From Aureococcus anophagefferens (lineage: Eukaryota > Sar > Pelagophyceae > Pelagomonadales > Pelagomonadaceae), in NCBI RefSeq assembly GCF_000186865.1, contig NW_008705568.1, positions 397,513-461,512 on the forward strand: a DNA stretch of 64,000 bases, read 5' to 3'. Both the position numbers and the translations under genes were made by a program. Every line of letters starts with the position of its first letter. Position 1 is the stretch's first letter. Under the pieces are notes generated by a model. The model searched no databases, was not told where the DNA came from, and was given only the letters and a program-made list of their open reading frames with translations. Shown here in pieces: positions 17,774 to 26,970 of this stretch.

Positions 17774-20053
17774 TTAGGCCGAGTTGCGCCCCATGGCGTC
17801 GCGGAGCATCTTGAGGGCCGACGCCTGCCAGCCGACGGGCATCTCGAGGACGGCGCCCGGCTCGGCGGTCTCGATGGCCCCCGCGAGGCGGTAGCCCTGG
17901 TCGATGGCGCGCTTCGCGTCGAGCTCGCCGGCCTTCTGCGCGCCGCCGATGAGGAAGGCGTCGACGTCCGTCTCGTCGTACAGGTCGTTGACGGAGACCT
18001 GGCCCGCGCAGAGGACGACGTCCGTGACGTCGAGCACGCGCGGCTCGCCGTCGACCTTGACGTGGAAGCCGTCGTCCTCGACGGACACGTACTCGCAGCC
18101 CCGGACGAACTCGACGCCGCGCTGGCGGAGCGCCGCGCGGTGGATCCAGCCCGTCGTCTTGCCCAGGCCGGCGCCCAGCGCCGACTTCTTGCGCTGGAGG
18201 AGGTGCACCGTCCGCGCCGGCGGCGCCGCCGTCTTCGGCGCGAGACCGGAACCGTTCGACCGCGCGCCGCTCCGGTCGATGCCCCACTCGGCGCAGAAGG
18301 CGTCCAGTTCGCCCTCGCTCTCGGGCTCGTGGTGCGCGTCGTGCGTGAGGAATTCCGACACGTCGAAGCCGATGCCGCCGCCGCCGACGACGGCGACGCG
18401 GTCGCCGAGTTTGGCGCCGCCCTCCTTGAGCACGTCGACGTAGCCGTGGACCGTCACGTTTTTCGACGATCGCAGGTGCGGCAGCTCGCGGGGCTTGACG
18501 CCCGTCGCGACGACGACCTTGTCGAAGGTTTTTAGAGCGTCCGCGTCCGCGGTCGTGTTCAACCGCACGTCGACGGCGTGCTTCTCGAGCTGGCTCTCGA
18601 AGTAGCGCAGCGTCTCCCAGAACTCCTGCTTGCCCGGCACGCGCGCCGCGAGGTTGAACTGGCCGCCGACGCGGTCCGACGCCTCGAACAAGGTCACCGC
18701 GTGGCCCCGCTCGCCCAACGCCGACGCGCACGACAGGCCCGCGGGCCCCGCGCCGACGACCGCGACGCGCTGCGGCGCCGGCGCCTGTTCCAGATTCAGC
18801 AGCGTCTCGTGGCCCGCCCGCGGGTTCACGAGGCAGGACACGGGCACGAGCTTGAACGTGTGGTCGAGGCACGCCTGGTTGCAGCCGATGCACGTGTTCG
18901 TCTCCGCCTCCGCGCCCTCCCAGGCCTTGCGCACGATGTTTTCGTCCGCCAGGAACGGCCGCGCGAGGGACACGAGGTCCGCGTCGCCGCGCGCCAAAAT
19001 CCGCTCCGCCGTCGCCGCGTCGTTGATGCGGTTCGTCGCGCAGAGCAACGGGTGGGCCGCCTTGGCGTCTAACGCGTCTTTGACGTTTCGCGTCGCGAAG
19101 GCGAAGGCGCCCCGGGGCACGCAGGTCGCGATCGTCGGCACGCGCGCCTCGTGCCAGCCGATGCCCGTGTTGATGATATCGACGCCCGCGGCGTGGAGCG
19201 CCGCCGAGAGCTCCACGGACTCGTCGAAGGATAGGCCGTTCTCGACCAGTTCCAGCATCGACACGCGGAAGATGACGGCAAAGTCCTCGACGCCCACGGC
19301 CGCGCGCACGGCCTTCATGATCTCGAGAGCCAGGCGCGAGCGGTTCTCGAAGGAGCCGCCCCAGTCGTCGTCGCGGACGTTCGTCCGGGGCGCCAGGAAC
19401 TCGTTGATGAAGTAGCCCTCGGAGCCCATGATCTCCACGCCATCATACCCGCAGCTCTTCGCGAGCTCGGCGCAGCGGGCGAAGTCGTCGATGGTCCGCC
19501 GGATGTCCTTGTCGGATAGCGCCCGCGGCGTGATGACGTTGATGGGCGCTTTCTTCTTCGACGGCGCGACGGCCATGGGGTGGTACGCGTAGCGGCCCGC
19601 GTGCAATATCTGCATGGCGATCAACCCGCCGGCGTCGTGGACGGCCTCCGTGACGCAGGCGTGCTGCGCCGCCTCCTTGGCCGTGGACATCTTGCCCGCC
19701 ATGGGCAGGACCCAGCCCTCGCGGTTCGGGGCCACTCCGCCGGTGACGATGATGCCCGCGCCGCCCGCCGCGCGCTCCCCGTAGAAGGCGGCCATGCGGC
19801 CCAGGCCGCCGTCGGCGTCGTGGTGCTCCTCGAGGCCCGTGTGCATGGAGCCCATGAGCGTCCGGTTGCGGAGCGTGAGCCCGCAGGGGAGCGTCAGCGG
19901 CGCGAAGAGGTGGGGGTAGGTGCCGTGCGGGTGGTCGTCGCTCGACGAGCAGTAGGGCAGCTCCGGCCGCTGCTCGACGGCGGAGAAGGCGCGGAGCTGG
20001 CGGCGGCGCGACAGGCCCGCGCGGGCGGCGCGCAAAGTCGAGGCCATACTCAT
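17774..20053 (-). CDS. fadH: 2,4-dienoyl-CoA reductase (FadH-like, Old Yellow Enzyme plus FAD/NAD domains)
   Basis: 759 residues, single exon. The enzyme reduces 2,4-dienoyl-CoA with NADPH during beta-oxidation of unsaturated fatty acids. Domains in order: a basic, Ser/Ala-rich leader suggesting an organelle; a flavin TIM barrel (YPHLFAPLTL, HAGRYAYHP); a 4Fe-4S site with spacing C-x2-C-x3-C-x11-C (CIGCNQAC and a fourth Cys); an FAD Rossmann motif VVGAGPAGLSCASALG; and a second nucleotide motif VVGGGGIGFDVSEF. Length is longer than the bacterial enzyme (about 670), mostly because of the leader and an insertion near the second nucleotide site. The start could also be the ATG at 20047. A related NADH:flavin oxidoreductase is the alternative name. 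Confidence 0.9.
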   Translation of the reverse strand: MSMASTLRAARAGLSRRRQLRAFSAVEQRPELPYCSSSDDHPHGTYPHLFAPLTLPCGLTLRNRTLMGSMHTGLEEHHDADGGLGRMAAFYGERAAGGAGIIVTGGVAPNREGWVLPMAGKMSTAKEAAQHACVTEAVHDAGGLIAMQILHAGRYAYHPMAVAPSKKKAPINVITPRALSDKDIRRTIDDFARCAELAKSCGYDGVEIMGSEGYFINEFLAPRTNVRDDDWGGSFENRSRLALEIMKAVRAAVGVEDFAVIFRVSMLELVENGLSFDESVELSAALHAAGVDIINTGIGWHEARVPTIATCVPRGAFAFATRNVKDALDAKAAHPLLCATNRINDAATAERILARGDADLVSLARPFLADENIVRKAWEGAEAETNTCIGCNQACLDHTFKLVPVSCLVNPRAGHETLLNLEQAPAPQRVAVVGAGPAGLSCASALGERGHAVTLFEASDRVGGQFNLAARVPGKQEFWETLRYFESQLEKHAVDVRLNTTADADALKTFDKVVVATGVKPRELPHLRSSKNVTVHGYVDVLKEGGAKLGDRVAVVGGGGIGFDVSEFLTHDAHHEPESEGELDAFCAEWGIDRSGARSNGSGLAPKTAAPPARTVHLLQRKKSALGAGLGKTTGWIHRAALRQRGVEFVRGCEYVSVEDDGFHVKVDGEPRVLDVTDVVLCAGQVSVNDLYDETDVDAFLIGGAQKAGELDAKRAIDQGYRLAGAIETAEPGAVLEMPVGWQASALKMLRDAMGRNSA

Positions 20054-20112
20054 CTACGTGCTCTCGCTCAGTGGCAGAATCGAGGAAGGCGGCAACGCAA
20101 AACATTGCCCCG
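20054..20112. promoter_or_regulatory. compact divergent promoter region
   Basis: Only 59 bases separate the start codons of the dienoyl-CoA reductase (minus) and the coiled-coil gene (plus). Both transcripts must start in or across this gap, so it is probably a shared bidirectional promoter. No TATA box is evident. Confidence 0.4.
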
Positions 20113-20979
20113 ATGATGAAGTCGTTGAGTTTGGAGGCAGCCCCGATGCGCGAGACGTCTCGAGCTGCCCCCATGCGCCGCCCGCCTCTGCAGGCGGTCA
20201 CGAATCGGCAGGCGCAGGTCGCCCCGCCGGTGACCAAGCCGTCGGTGGCTCGAGCCCGCGTCGACCAGGATTGCGAGCTCGTGGGCGAAAACCGCCGGCT
20301 GCGATCGCTCCTGGCGGACGCGGCGGCGCGCGCCGAGGCCGACAGGGCGCGCGCCGCGGCCGACGAGCAGGAGCAGAAGCGCCTGACGGCCCTCCTGGCC
20401 GAGAAGGCGGCGCAGGCGACCGAGACGCGGCGGCTCCACCGCGTCGAACTCCAGGCGGAGGCGGCGGAGAAGCGCCGGCTCCGCGCGGAGCTCGCCGCGG
20501 AGACGGCGGAGCGGAACAAGCTGCGGGCCGGCTGCGCGGAGCTCGCGGAGCTGCTCGCCGCGGCGCTGGAGCGCGCGCGCGCGGCGTCGCGCATCGTCGA
20601 CGCGGAGCGCGACGCCCGGCAGGAGACCGTGGACGCCGCGCGCGGCCGCGCCGAGGCGCTCGAGTTCGAGGTCGCGGCGCTCGAGAGCCGCGAGGCCGCG
20701 CTGCGGGCGCAGCTGGCCGAGGCGCTCCGCGGTCGCGAGGCCGCGCTGCGCGCGAAGCTCCTGGCCGCGCGACGCGCCCCCGCGAACGACGCCGCGCGAA
20801 CCGACGCCGCGCTCGCGCGGAAGAACGCGGCGCTCGCCGCGGCCCTCGCGGCGAAGACCGCGAAGCTCGCGGACCTCCAGGCCGTCGTCGGCCGCTTCTA
20901 CAAGAAGCGCACAAAAGCAGAAGCGCCACACGTAAAGTTTAGAGGAGGGACATGGACGAGAAGGGCGCGACGGACGTGA
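20113..20979 (+). CDS. coiled-coil protein, unknown
   Basis: 288 residues from the first ATG in frame (MMKSLSLEAAPM); the open frame upstream has only a GTG. After a Pro-containing head, residues 65-270 are a nearly continuous coiled coil dominated by Ala, Glu, Arg and Leu (for example RLRAELAAETAERNKLRAG). The last 41 nt overlap, antisense, the end of the BAHD acyltransferase coding sequence. A filament or centrosomal role is possible; nothing is diagnostic. Confidence 0.6.
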   Translation: MMKSLSLEAAPMRETSRAAPMRRPPLQAVTNRQAQVAPPVTKPSVARARVDQDCELVGENRRLRSLLADAAARAEADRARAAADEQEQKRLTALLAEKAAQATETRRLHRVELQAEAAEKRRLRAELAAETAERNKLRAGCAELAELLAAALERARAASRIVDAERDARQETVDAARGRAEALEFEVAALESREAALRAQLAEALRGREAALRAKLLAARRAPANDAARTDAALARKNAALAAALAAKTAKLADLQAVVGRFYKKRTKAEAPHVKFRGGTWTRRARRT

Positions 20980-22405
20980 GGCCGTTCTCCGCGATGGAGC
21001 GGAGCTTGTTCCGGAGGACCGGGTGCAGCGCTCTCGCGGTCTCCGCGAGCTTCCGCAGCAGCGCCGCGGCCTCGTCGACGTCGCCGTTGGGCACCGTGAA
21101 GGCGACGTCGAGCGACCCGGCCGCCGCGCCGGGCCGCAACGCGCAGAAGGACACGACCGGGCTCGCCGCGGACCGCGCGGACGCGGCCGCCGCGCGCTCG
21201 CGCCAGTAGGGCAGCCCGAGGCAGGCGAGGGCCGGCGCCGTGTCCGAGAAGGCGACGGCGGCCTCGTCGTAGCACGCGAAGTCGTGGAAGAGCACGGCCG
21301 GCGTGTCCAGGTCGCTCTTGGCCCGGTCCGCGTCGAACGCGTCCCAAAAGCCGTCCTTCGTCAGCGCGTCCCGCGCGGCGCGCGCCGCCGCGGCGTGGGC
21401 CGCCGGCGCCCCCGCGTCGTCGAAGGTGTGCATGGGCCCGACGGGCCGCGCGTAGGCCGACGAGCAGAACGCGTCGCGCGCGTCCTCGTCGGCGAACGCC
21501 CGGACGTCGAACGCGCAGTGCGGGTGGAGCACGTCGACGGCGCCCCCGCAGAGCAGGCCCACGAGCAACGTCGCGTGGGCGACGACGGCGTCGGACCGCG
21601 CCACGGCCGCGCCCGTCCGCGTGTGCGCGTCCCGCACCAAGACGTCGAGCTCGTCGCCGCTCAGCGAAAAGGCCGCGAGCGCCTTCATGGCGAAGGACGG
21701 CCGCGTGAGCGCGTTGCCCGCGGCGTTCAAGACGGGGTCGAACAAGGCGTAGGACGCCGTGCTCGGCGCCCGCGCGAGGCGGCTCCGCGGGACCAAGTTC
21801 CGGCCCGCGCTCGTCCGCCGGGGCGCGCCGCGGCCCGCGTCCGCGTCGGACCAGGCCCGGGCCAGCAGGTCGATGAAGCAGCCCGCGTCGCAGAGCACGT
21901 GGGCCCAGGACGCGGCGACGCAGAACGTCGTCCCGTCGAGGAACCGCGAGACCTTGACCCGGAGCAGGGGCTCGCCGTCGAAGAGCTCGGAGGCGTCGAC
22001 GAGATCGAAGAAGGCGTCCGCCGCGCCGACGCGCTGCGCCTCGAGGTGCGAGTCCACGGGCGCGTCGCCCGTGGTGAACCCGGCGCCCTGGTTGCCGCAC
22101 CAGACGCCCCAGCGGTCGCCGAGCTTCTCGAGGCGCCCGGCCGCCTCGGGGAACGCGTCGAGAACCTTCTCGAGCGCGTCGCGCACGCGGCCCTCGAAGC
22201 GGCTCCCGCGCTCCACGTCCCTGTAGAACCAGGCGAACTCCACGGTCCGCATCCTCGTCTTCCACGACTCGACGAGCGGGTGGGCCACGAAGAGCTCCTG
22301 GTCGCCGCAGATGACCAGCTTGTTCGTCGCGTCGCGCCGCCCGCAGACCAGGTCCCACTCCGACACGCGGATGCCGTACTCGCTCATGCAGCTGCACCAG
22401 GCCAT
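20939..22405 (-). CDS. BAHD-type acyltransferase
   Basis: 488 residues from the ATG at 22405 (482 from that at 22387). The family moves an acyl group from acyl-CoA to an alcohol or amine. The catalytic HxxxD is present as H169-VLC-D173 in ASWAHVLCDAG, about one third into the protein as expected. The usual C-terminal DFGWG motif is not seen, which is common outside land plants. N-terminal LVICGDQELFVAHPLVES fits the family start. Substrate unknown. The 3' end overlaps the coiled-coil gene by 41 nt on the opposite strand. Confidence 0.8.
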   Translation of the reverse strand: MAWCSCMSEYGIRVSEWDLVCGRRDATNKLVICGDQELFVAHPLVESWKTRMRTVEFAWFYRDVERGSRFEGRVRDALEKVLDAFPEAAGRLEKLGDRWGVWCGNQGAGFTTGDAPVDSHLEAQRVGAADAFFDLVDASELFDGEPLLRVKVSRFLDGTTFCVAASWAHVLCDAGCFIDLLARAWSDADAGRGAPRRTSAGRNLVPRSRLARAPSTASYALFDPVLNAAGNALTRPSFAMKALAAFSLSGDELDVLVRDAHTRTGAAVARSDAVVAHATLLVGLLCGGAVDVLHPHCAFDVRAFADEDARDAFCSSAYARPVGPMHTFDDAGAPAAHAAAARAARDALTKDGFWDAFDADRAKSDLDTPAVLFHDFACYDEAAVAFSDTAPALACLGLPYWRERAAAASARSAASPVVSFCALRPGAAAGSLDVAFTVPNGDVDEAAALLRKLAETARALHPVLRNKLRSIAENGLTSVAPFSSMSLL

Positions 22406-22530
22406 CCTGGTGCTCGGGGGGCCGGCGGAACGCAGCCCTTCACACGTTCCTCCCGGACATGCTTCGTGTACGGAGGGCAAGGTCGGCCTCGCGGCACGAT
22501 CAACGAGAAATCGATAAGCCGCCCGCCCCC

Positions 22531-25097
22531 CTAGGAGTAGCGCGCGTTGGCGCTGTGCGCTGTCGCGTCGCGGTGGGTGGGCGAGGGCGTGAAGCCCGGC
22601 GAGTGCTGGAGGGACGTGAGGGGCGGCGAGGCCGTGAACTGGACCTGGTTCGGGAGGCCCGGCGTGTGGCCGAGGAACTGGTTCGGCGTGCCGAGCGTCG
22701 CGCTCTTGAGGACGACGTCGGGCGAGCCGTTCGTGCGGGGCATGACGACCTTGCGGCTCGGCAGACCCTCGTTGAAGCGGTGCACCGTGTCGTGCGGGTC
22801 GTAGCCCGGCGGGTACGTGCCGTCGAGCCGCTGGTCCTCCGCGGGCCACTCTCGGCCCCGCAGCGGCGCGCCGCGGCCCTTGTCGCTCGCCGTGCGCGGC
22901 CGGCGGAACGCGTCCGGGTGGGCGCCCGTCGGGCCGAACTGCGCGGCGACGCGCGGGTCGCTCAGCGCGCCGCCGCCCGACGCGGACCGCAGCAGCGTCA
23001 GCTCGGGCCCGCCGCCGCCGCCGCCGCGCCGGTTCGCCGACGCGCTCTTGGGCCGCACGACGGCGCGGCCGCGGCCCGTCGGCGCGCCGCCGCGCGCGAG
23101 GCGCCGCTCGACCTCGACCTTCTCGAGCGACGGCGTCGACGGCCGCCGCGGGCTGCCCGGCCGGTGGCACGAGAGGCAGATCTCGACGCCGTCGCGGAGC
23201 GTGTAGCCCTCGCGCGCGCGCGCGCCGAGCGCGCCGGGGAAGCGCGCGCTGAAGGACCGCTTCTGCGTCACGGCCATGGCGCCGTCGCCCGCCATCTGCG
23301 ACTGGAGCTGGCGGAGCTCGAGGCGGAGCCGCGCGAGCGCGAGCTTGTCGGCCTTGAGTTCCAAGGCGTCCCAGAGCGCCCCGCTGTCGGCGCCGTCCGT
23401 CGCCGGCTCCGCGGGCGCGTCGTCCTTGTCGTCCTTTTCGTCCGTGCCCTTGGCCGCGGCGCCCTTGGCCAGCAGCGACGCGAGCTTCGCGGCCTCGATG
23501 GACGCACGGCGCGCGGCCTCGGCCTTCTCCTCCATCTCCAACGCCTTCTTGGCCTCCTCCTCGGCCAACTTCGCGCGCGCGGCGTCCTCCTCGGCCCTGC
23601 GGGCCTCGTCCTCCAGCTTCCTGCGCTCCGCGTCCTCCTCCGCGAGCTTGCGCGCGTCGACCTCGGCGTCGAGCTGCGCGCGCAGCGCCGCGGCGGTCTC
23701 CGCGACGTCGGCGACGCGCTTCTCCAGCGCCGCCTCGAGGGCCTGGAGCGCCTCGCGCCAGGACGACGCGGCCGCGGCTTTTTCTTTAGCTTCCCGAGCC
23801 AGGGTCAGCGCCTCCGCGGCGTCCGCGGCGATTTTCAGTAAAGACGGCGCGACGTCGAAGGTCGTCTTCCCGTGGGCGATCCACAGGTCCCGCGACCGCA
23901 GGCACATCTCCACGTCGAGCGCCGCGACGACGACGGCGGCGATCAAACGCGCCATCTCGCCCGAGGACCGCGCCATGCCGCTCGATAATTTGGCCCGCCG
24001 GTGCTCCTCGCCGTCCGCGGTGTCGTGCGCCTCGCCCGCGGCCCCGGGCACGAAGTAGTCGAGGCCCAGATCGACGCCCGCGGCCGCCGCGGCGCCGCTC
24101 GACGACACGTAGTCCGCGACGCTCTCGGCCGTCAGCGCGGCCTTGGCGCCCTCGGCGATGGCCTCGAGGAAGGTCCGGTGCTTCGCGGCCTGCTTGTCGT
24201 CGCGCTCCTGGTGCGACTTCTTCAGCAGCTCGCCGACCATGAACGTGCCGCGCCGCTGGGGCTTCGACGCGTCGTCGCTGGCCTGGTCCATGTGGCCCAT
24301 GGCCACGTAGGCGTTCCGCGCCTTCGTCGCCTCCGTGGCCAATTTCTCCACGCAGGTCTGGAGCGCGTCCGTCGTCGGGAAGGGCGCGTCGTCGAGCGAC
24401 GGCCGCGCGTCGCCGGCCGCGGGCTGCAGCATGGCCGCGCACTGGAGGAGCAGGCGCGACTCGCGGCGCGAGTCCTCGACGGTGGCCGCGTAGCGCGCCG
24501 CCGTGACGCGCTCGAGATCGCCGACGCGCTGCTCGATGCGCGACGCCTTCTCCTCGGCGCGCTGCGCGCGCTCCTGCGCGGCCATGAGCTTCTCCGCGAC
24601 GGTCTCGCCGGCCTTGACCTTCTTGGACATGTCGCCCTTGTGCGCGAGGCTCACCCGCATCTTCGCGAAGCGGATCGCCGCCTTCCAGCGCCGCTTCGCG
24701 CGCCGCGTCTTCTCCTTCTTGAGGCGCATCTCCGCCAATCGATTCATCATCTTCTTCGAGGAGCGCTGGACGACGAGGGTCTTGCGCAGGCTGAAGGCCG
24801 CGACGGCCGGGTTCGCCGGCACGGCCGCGAGGGCCGCCTCCTCCTCCTCGAGCTCGCGCTGGAGCTCCGCCTCCTCCTCGGCCGCGCGGCGCTCGTCCTC
24901 GAGCTCCTGCGCGCGCATCTCGCGCATGATCTCCGCCTTCATCTTCGCCGCGAGCAGGTCGCTGCAGTTGACCTCCTTCTCCTTCTCCTGCTTCTTGTGC
25001 TTCTTCTTCTCCTTCTTCTTGGGCTTCTCGACGACGACGACGGGCTCGGGCTCCGGCTCGGGCTCGGGCTCGGGCTCGGGCTCCGGCTCCGGCTCGA

Positions 25098-25131
<34 letters not shown>

Positions 25132-25148
25132 CGGCTCCGGTTCGGGCT

Positions 25149-25179
<31 letters not shown>

Positions 25180-25989
25180 CGGTTCCGGCGCGGGCGCGGG
25201 CGCGGGCTCCTCGACCTCGACGGCCGTCTCCGGCTCCTCCTCGACGCGCTTCCCCTTGACGATCTTCACGGCCTTGCCGAAGCCCGACCGGAGCTGGTTG
25301 ACGCCCGCGACGCTGTGTTTCGGCTTCTTCGCCTCCTCCGGCTCGGGCTCGGGCTCGGGCTCGACCTCGACGACGGGCTCGGGCTCCGGCTCGGGCTCGG
25401 GCTCCGGCTCGGGCTCGGGCTCCTCCTCGTAGTAGGAGTCGTCGTCGTCGTCGTCGTCGTCGCTCACCTGCTCCTCGACGCCCGTGACGGCGAAGGCCAG
25501 GTTCCGCTCGCGGTTCTCGAGGTCGTCGTACTTCTCCTTGAGCTTGTCGAGCTCGTGCATCGCGTGGGCGACCTTCTTCGCCGCCTCGGCCTGGACGTCG
25601 GCGACGCGCTTCTCCATGGCGTCGGAGAGCTTGTGCAGCTCTTCCTTGCGCTTCGCCTCGAGCTCCCGGTCCCTCTGAGCGCGCGCGTCGCGCTCCGCGG
25701 CGATCGCGGCGTCGACGGCCCGGTTCAGCACGTCGCCGGTGACGGACGCGTCCGGGTCCACGGCCTTGGACGCGTCGGCCCGCTGCTTGTCGAGGTCGGC
25801 GCGGAGCCGCTCCGCCTCCTCGCGGTAGTGCGCGGAGTGCTTCTCGAGCTTGCCGAGGCGGTGCAGCAGCGTGTCGAACCACGTGAACAGGACGTTGCCG
25901 TCGGGCATGTCGCCGAGCGTCGACGTCGTCTCCGCGCCGGCGGAGCGCGCCGACAGGGGCTCGTTCTCCAGGTCGTCGTCCATGGCCAT
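22531..25989 (-). CDS. large coiled-coil protein with (Glu-Pro)n tracts, unknown
   Basis: 1152 residues from the ATG at 25989 ([11 protein letters not shown]). Order: an N-terminal coiled coil (about 25-160), an Asp run, two low-complexity Glu-Pro regions (about 190-225 and 260-320) separated by a basic segment, a Lys-rich stretch ([13 protein letters not shown]), further coiled coil to about 880, and a Pro/Arg/Ser-rich tail with a short Cys/His segment ([11 protein letters not shown]). The middle basic helix contains [18 protein letters not shown]. It resembles structural proteins of the cytoskeleton or flagellum, but no homologous domain is recognised. Confidence 0.7.
25041..25210. repeat. 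hexanucleotide repeat (GGCTCS)n coding for Glu-Pro
   Basis: Imperfect tandem GGCTCG and GGCTCC units, antisense to the codons for Glu-Pro. Such tracts change length by slippage, so allele variation in the protein is likely. It is broken by short GACGACGACG segments that encode Val. Confidence 0.85.
25338..25422. repeat. second hexanucleotide repeat in the same gene
   Basis: The same GGCTCS unit as the tract at 25041-25210, about 130 bases away, also encoding Glu-Pro. It is followed by (TCG)n coding for an Asp run near 25438-25462. Confidence 0.85.
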
Positions 25990-26134
25990 GGCGGGGCTGC
26001 CCCTAGGCGCCGCGGGGCATGCCCGTCGTTGGCTTTGTCGAGCGCCGCCCCCTTCAATAACTTCGTCAAGGTGAGGATCGGGCCGCCGACGCTGCCGTGC
26101 TCGCTCGAAACGAAACAAGGGGATATAAATCTAG

Positions 26135-26756
26135 ATGGGGTGGCAGGCGAAACGCGAGGTCCTCGTACTACTCGGGGCCGCCGCTAGCGTTTTCTTTCTT
26201 CTTCCACGCCGCAGCGCGCGGGCTGAGTGCAACGATGGCGGGTCGCGCGGCGCGGCGCGGCTGCGGAACCCTTCGACGGGGCGGGGCAGCGAATTTGGGC
26301 TGCTGAGATCATTGCGTTGGCTCGCGAGCGCGACGGTTGTTCGGCGGCGGGACGAGAGGGCGGCGGTGTGAGTCGAGTGTGCGATATTTTCTTGTCCTTA
26401 GAGGTTGGAGGCGCCCTATGGGTACCCGCGGGGGGCTCGAAACCTTCAGGACACACTTTTCCCACGATCTCAGAGCCTGCGCAGCCCCGGCGCCGACGGT
26501 GTCGCAACACAGTTTCTCGGGCAGCGTGCGGGCATTCGAGGTCGAGAACTTTTCGTGTCCTGAGATGCTCGAGCCCATCCATAGGTACCAACGAAGGGCT
26601 CTGCAGCGCCAGCAGACGGTCCACGACCATCATCATCGCGAACACGTCCAAGAGCTGCCCCAAAACCCCCTTCCTCGCGTGGCGCCAAACCGGACACGGT
26701 GCCCTCCAGCGCGCCTCGGTTTCCTTCCACCGGACCCGAACCGCCCGGACGCGTAA
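26135..26756 (+). CDS. tentative small secreted protein with a 34-nt intron
   Basis: An ATG at 26135 opens a frame that begins like a signal peptide (REVLVLLGAAASVFFLLP). At 26368 there is a strong donor GTGAGT and at 26382-26401 a pyrimidine-rich stretch ending TTAG; joining 26135-26367 to 26402-26756 gives 195 codons plus stop in one frame. ATATAAAT lies 10 bases before the ATG. The sequence is less GC-rich than any neighbour and the predicted protein has no recognisable domain, so it may be a decayed gene or not a gene. A 34-nt intron would be unusually short. Unspliced, the frame stops at 26371. Confidence 0.25.
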
Positions 26757-26970
26757 GTCTTGTCGCGGGCGCCTTCGCGGGGGAGCGAATACCGCTGCGG
26801 TCCGTCTGGGGCCGCGTCGACGACGGCGGCGTCGAAAAGTCCCCGGCCAAAAGTCGTCAACATTGCCCCAAAACGATGGGTTGCAGTACGAGGAGCTCGC
26901 GCAACATAATCTCGTTGAGCTGCCACCCCATACTATTTATTACCCCTTGAACGAAACGGCGCGCTCCACG

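Noticed and set aside
26400..26470. tRNA-like T-loop (GGTTTCGAGCC on the minus strand)
   Set aside because: No acceptor stem, anticodon arm or D arm can be folded around it.
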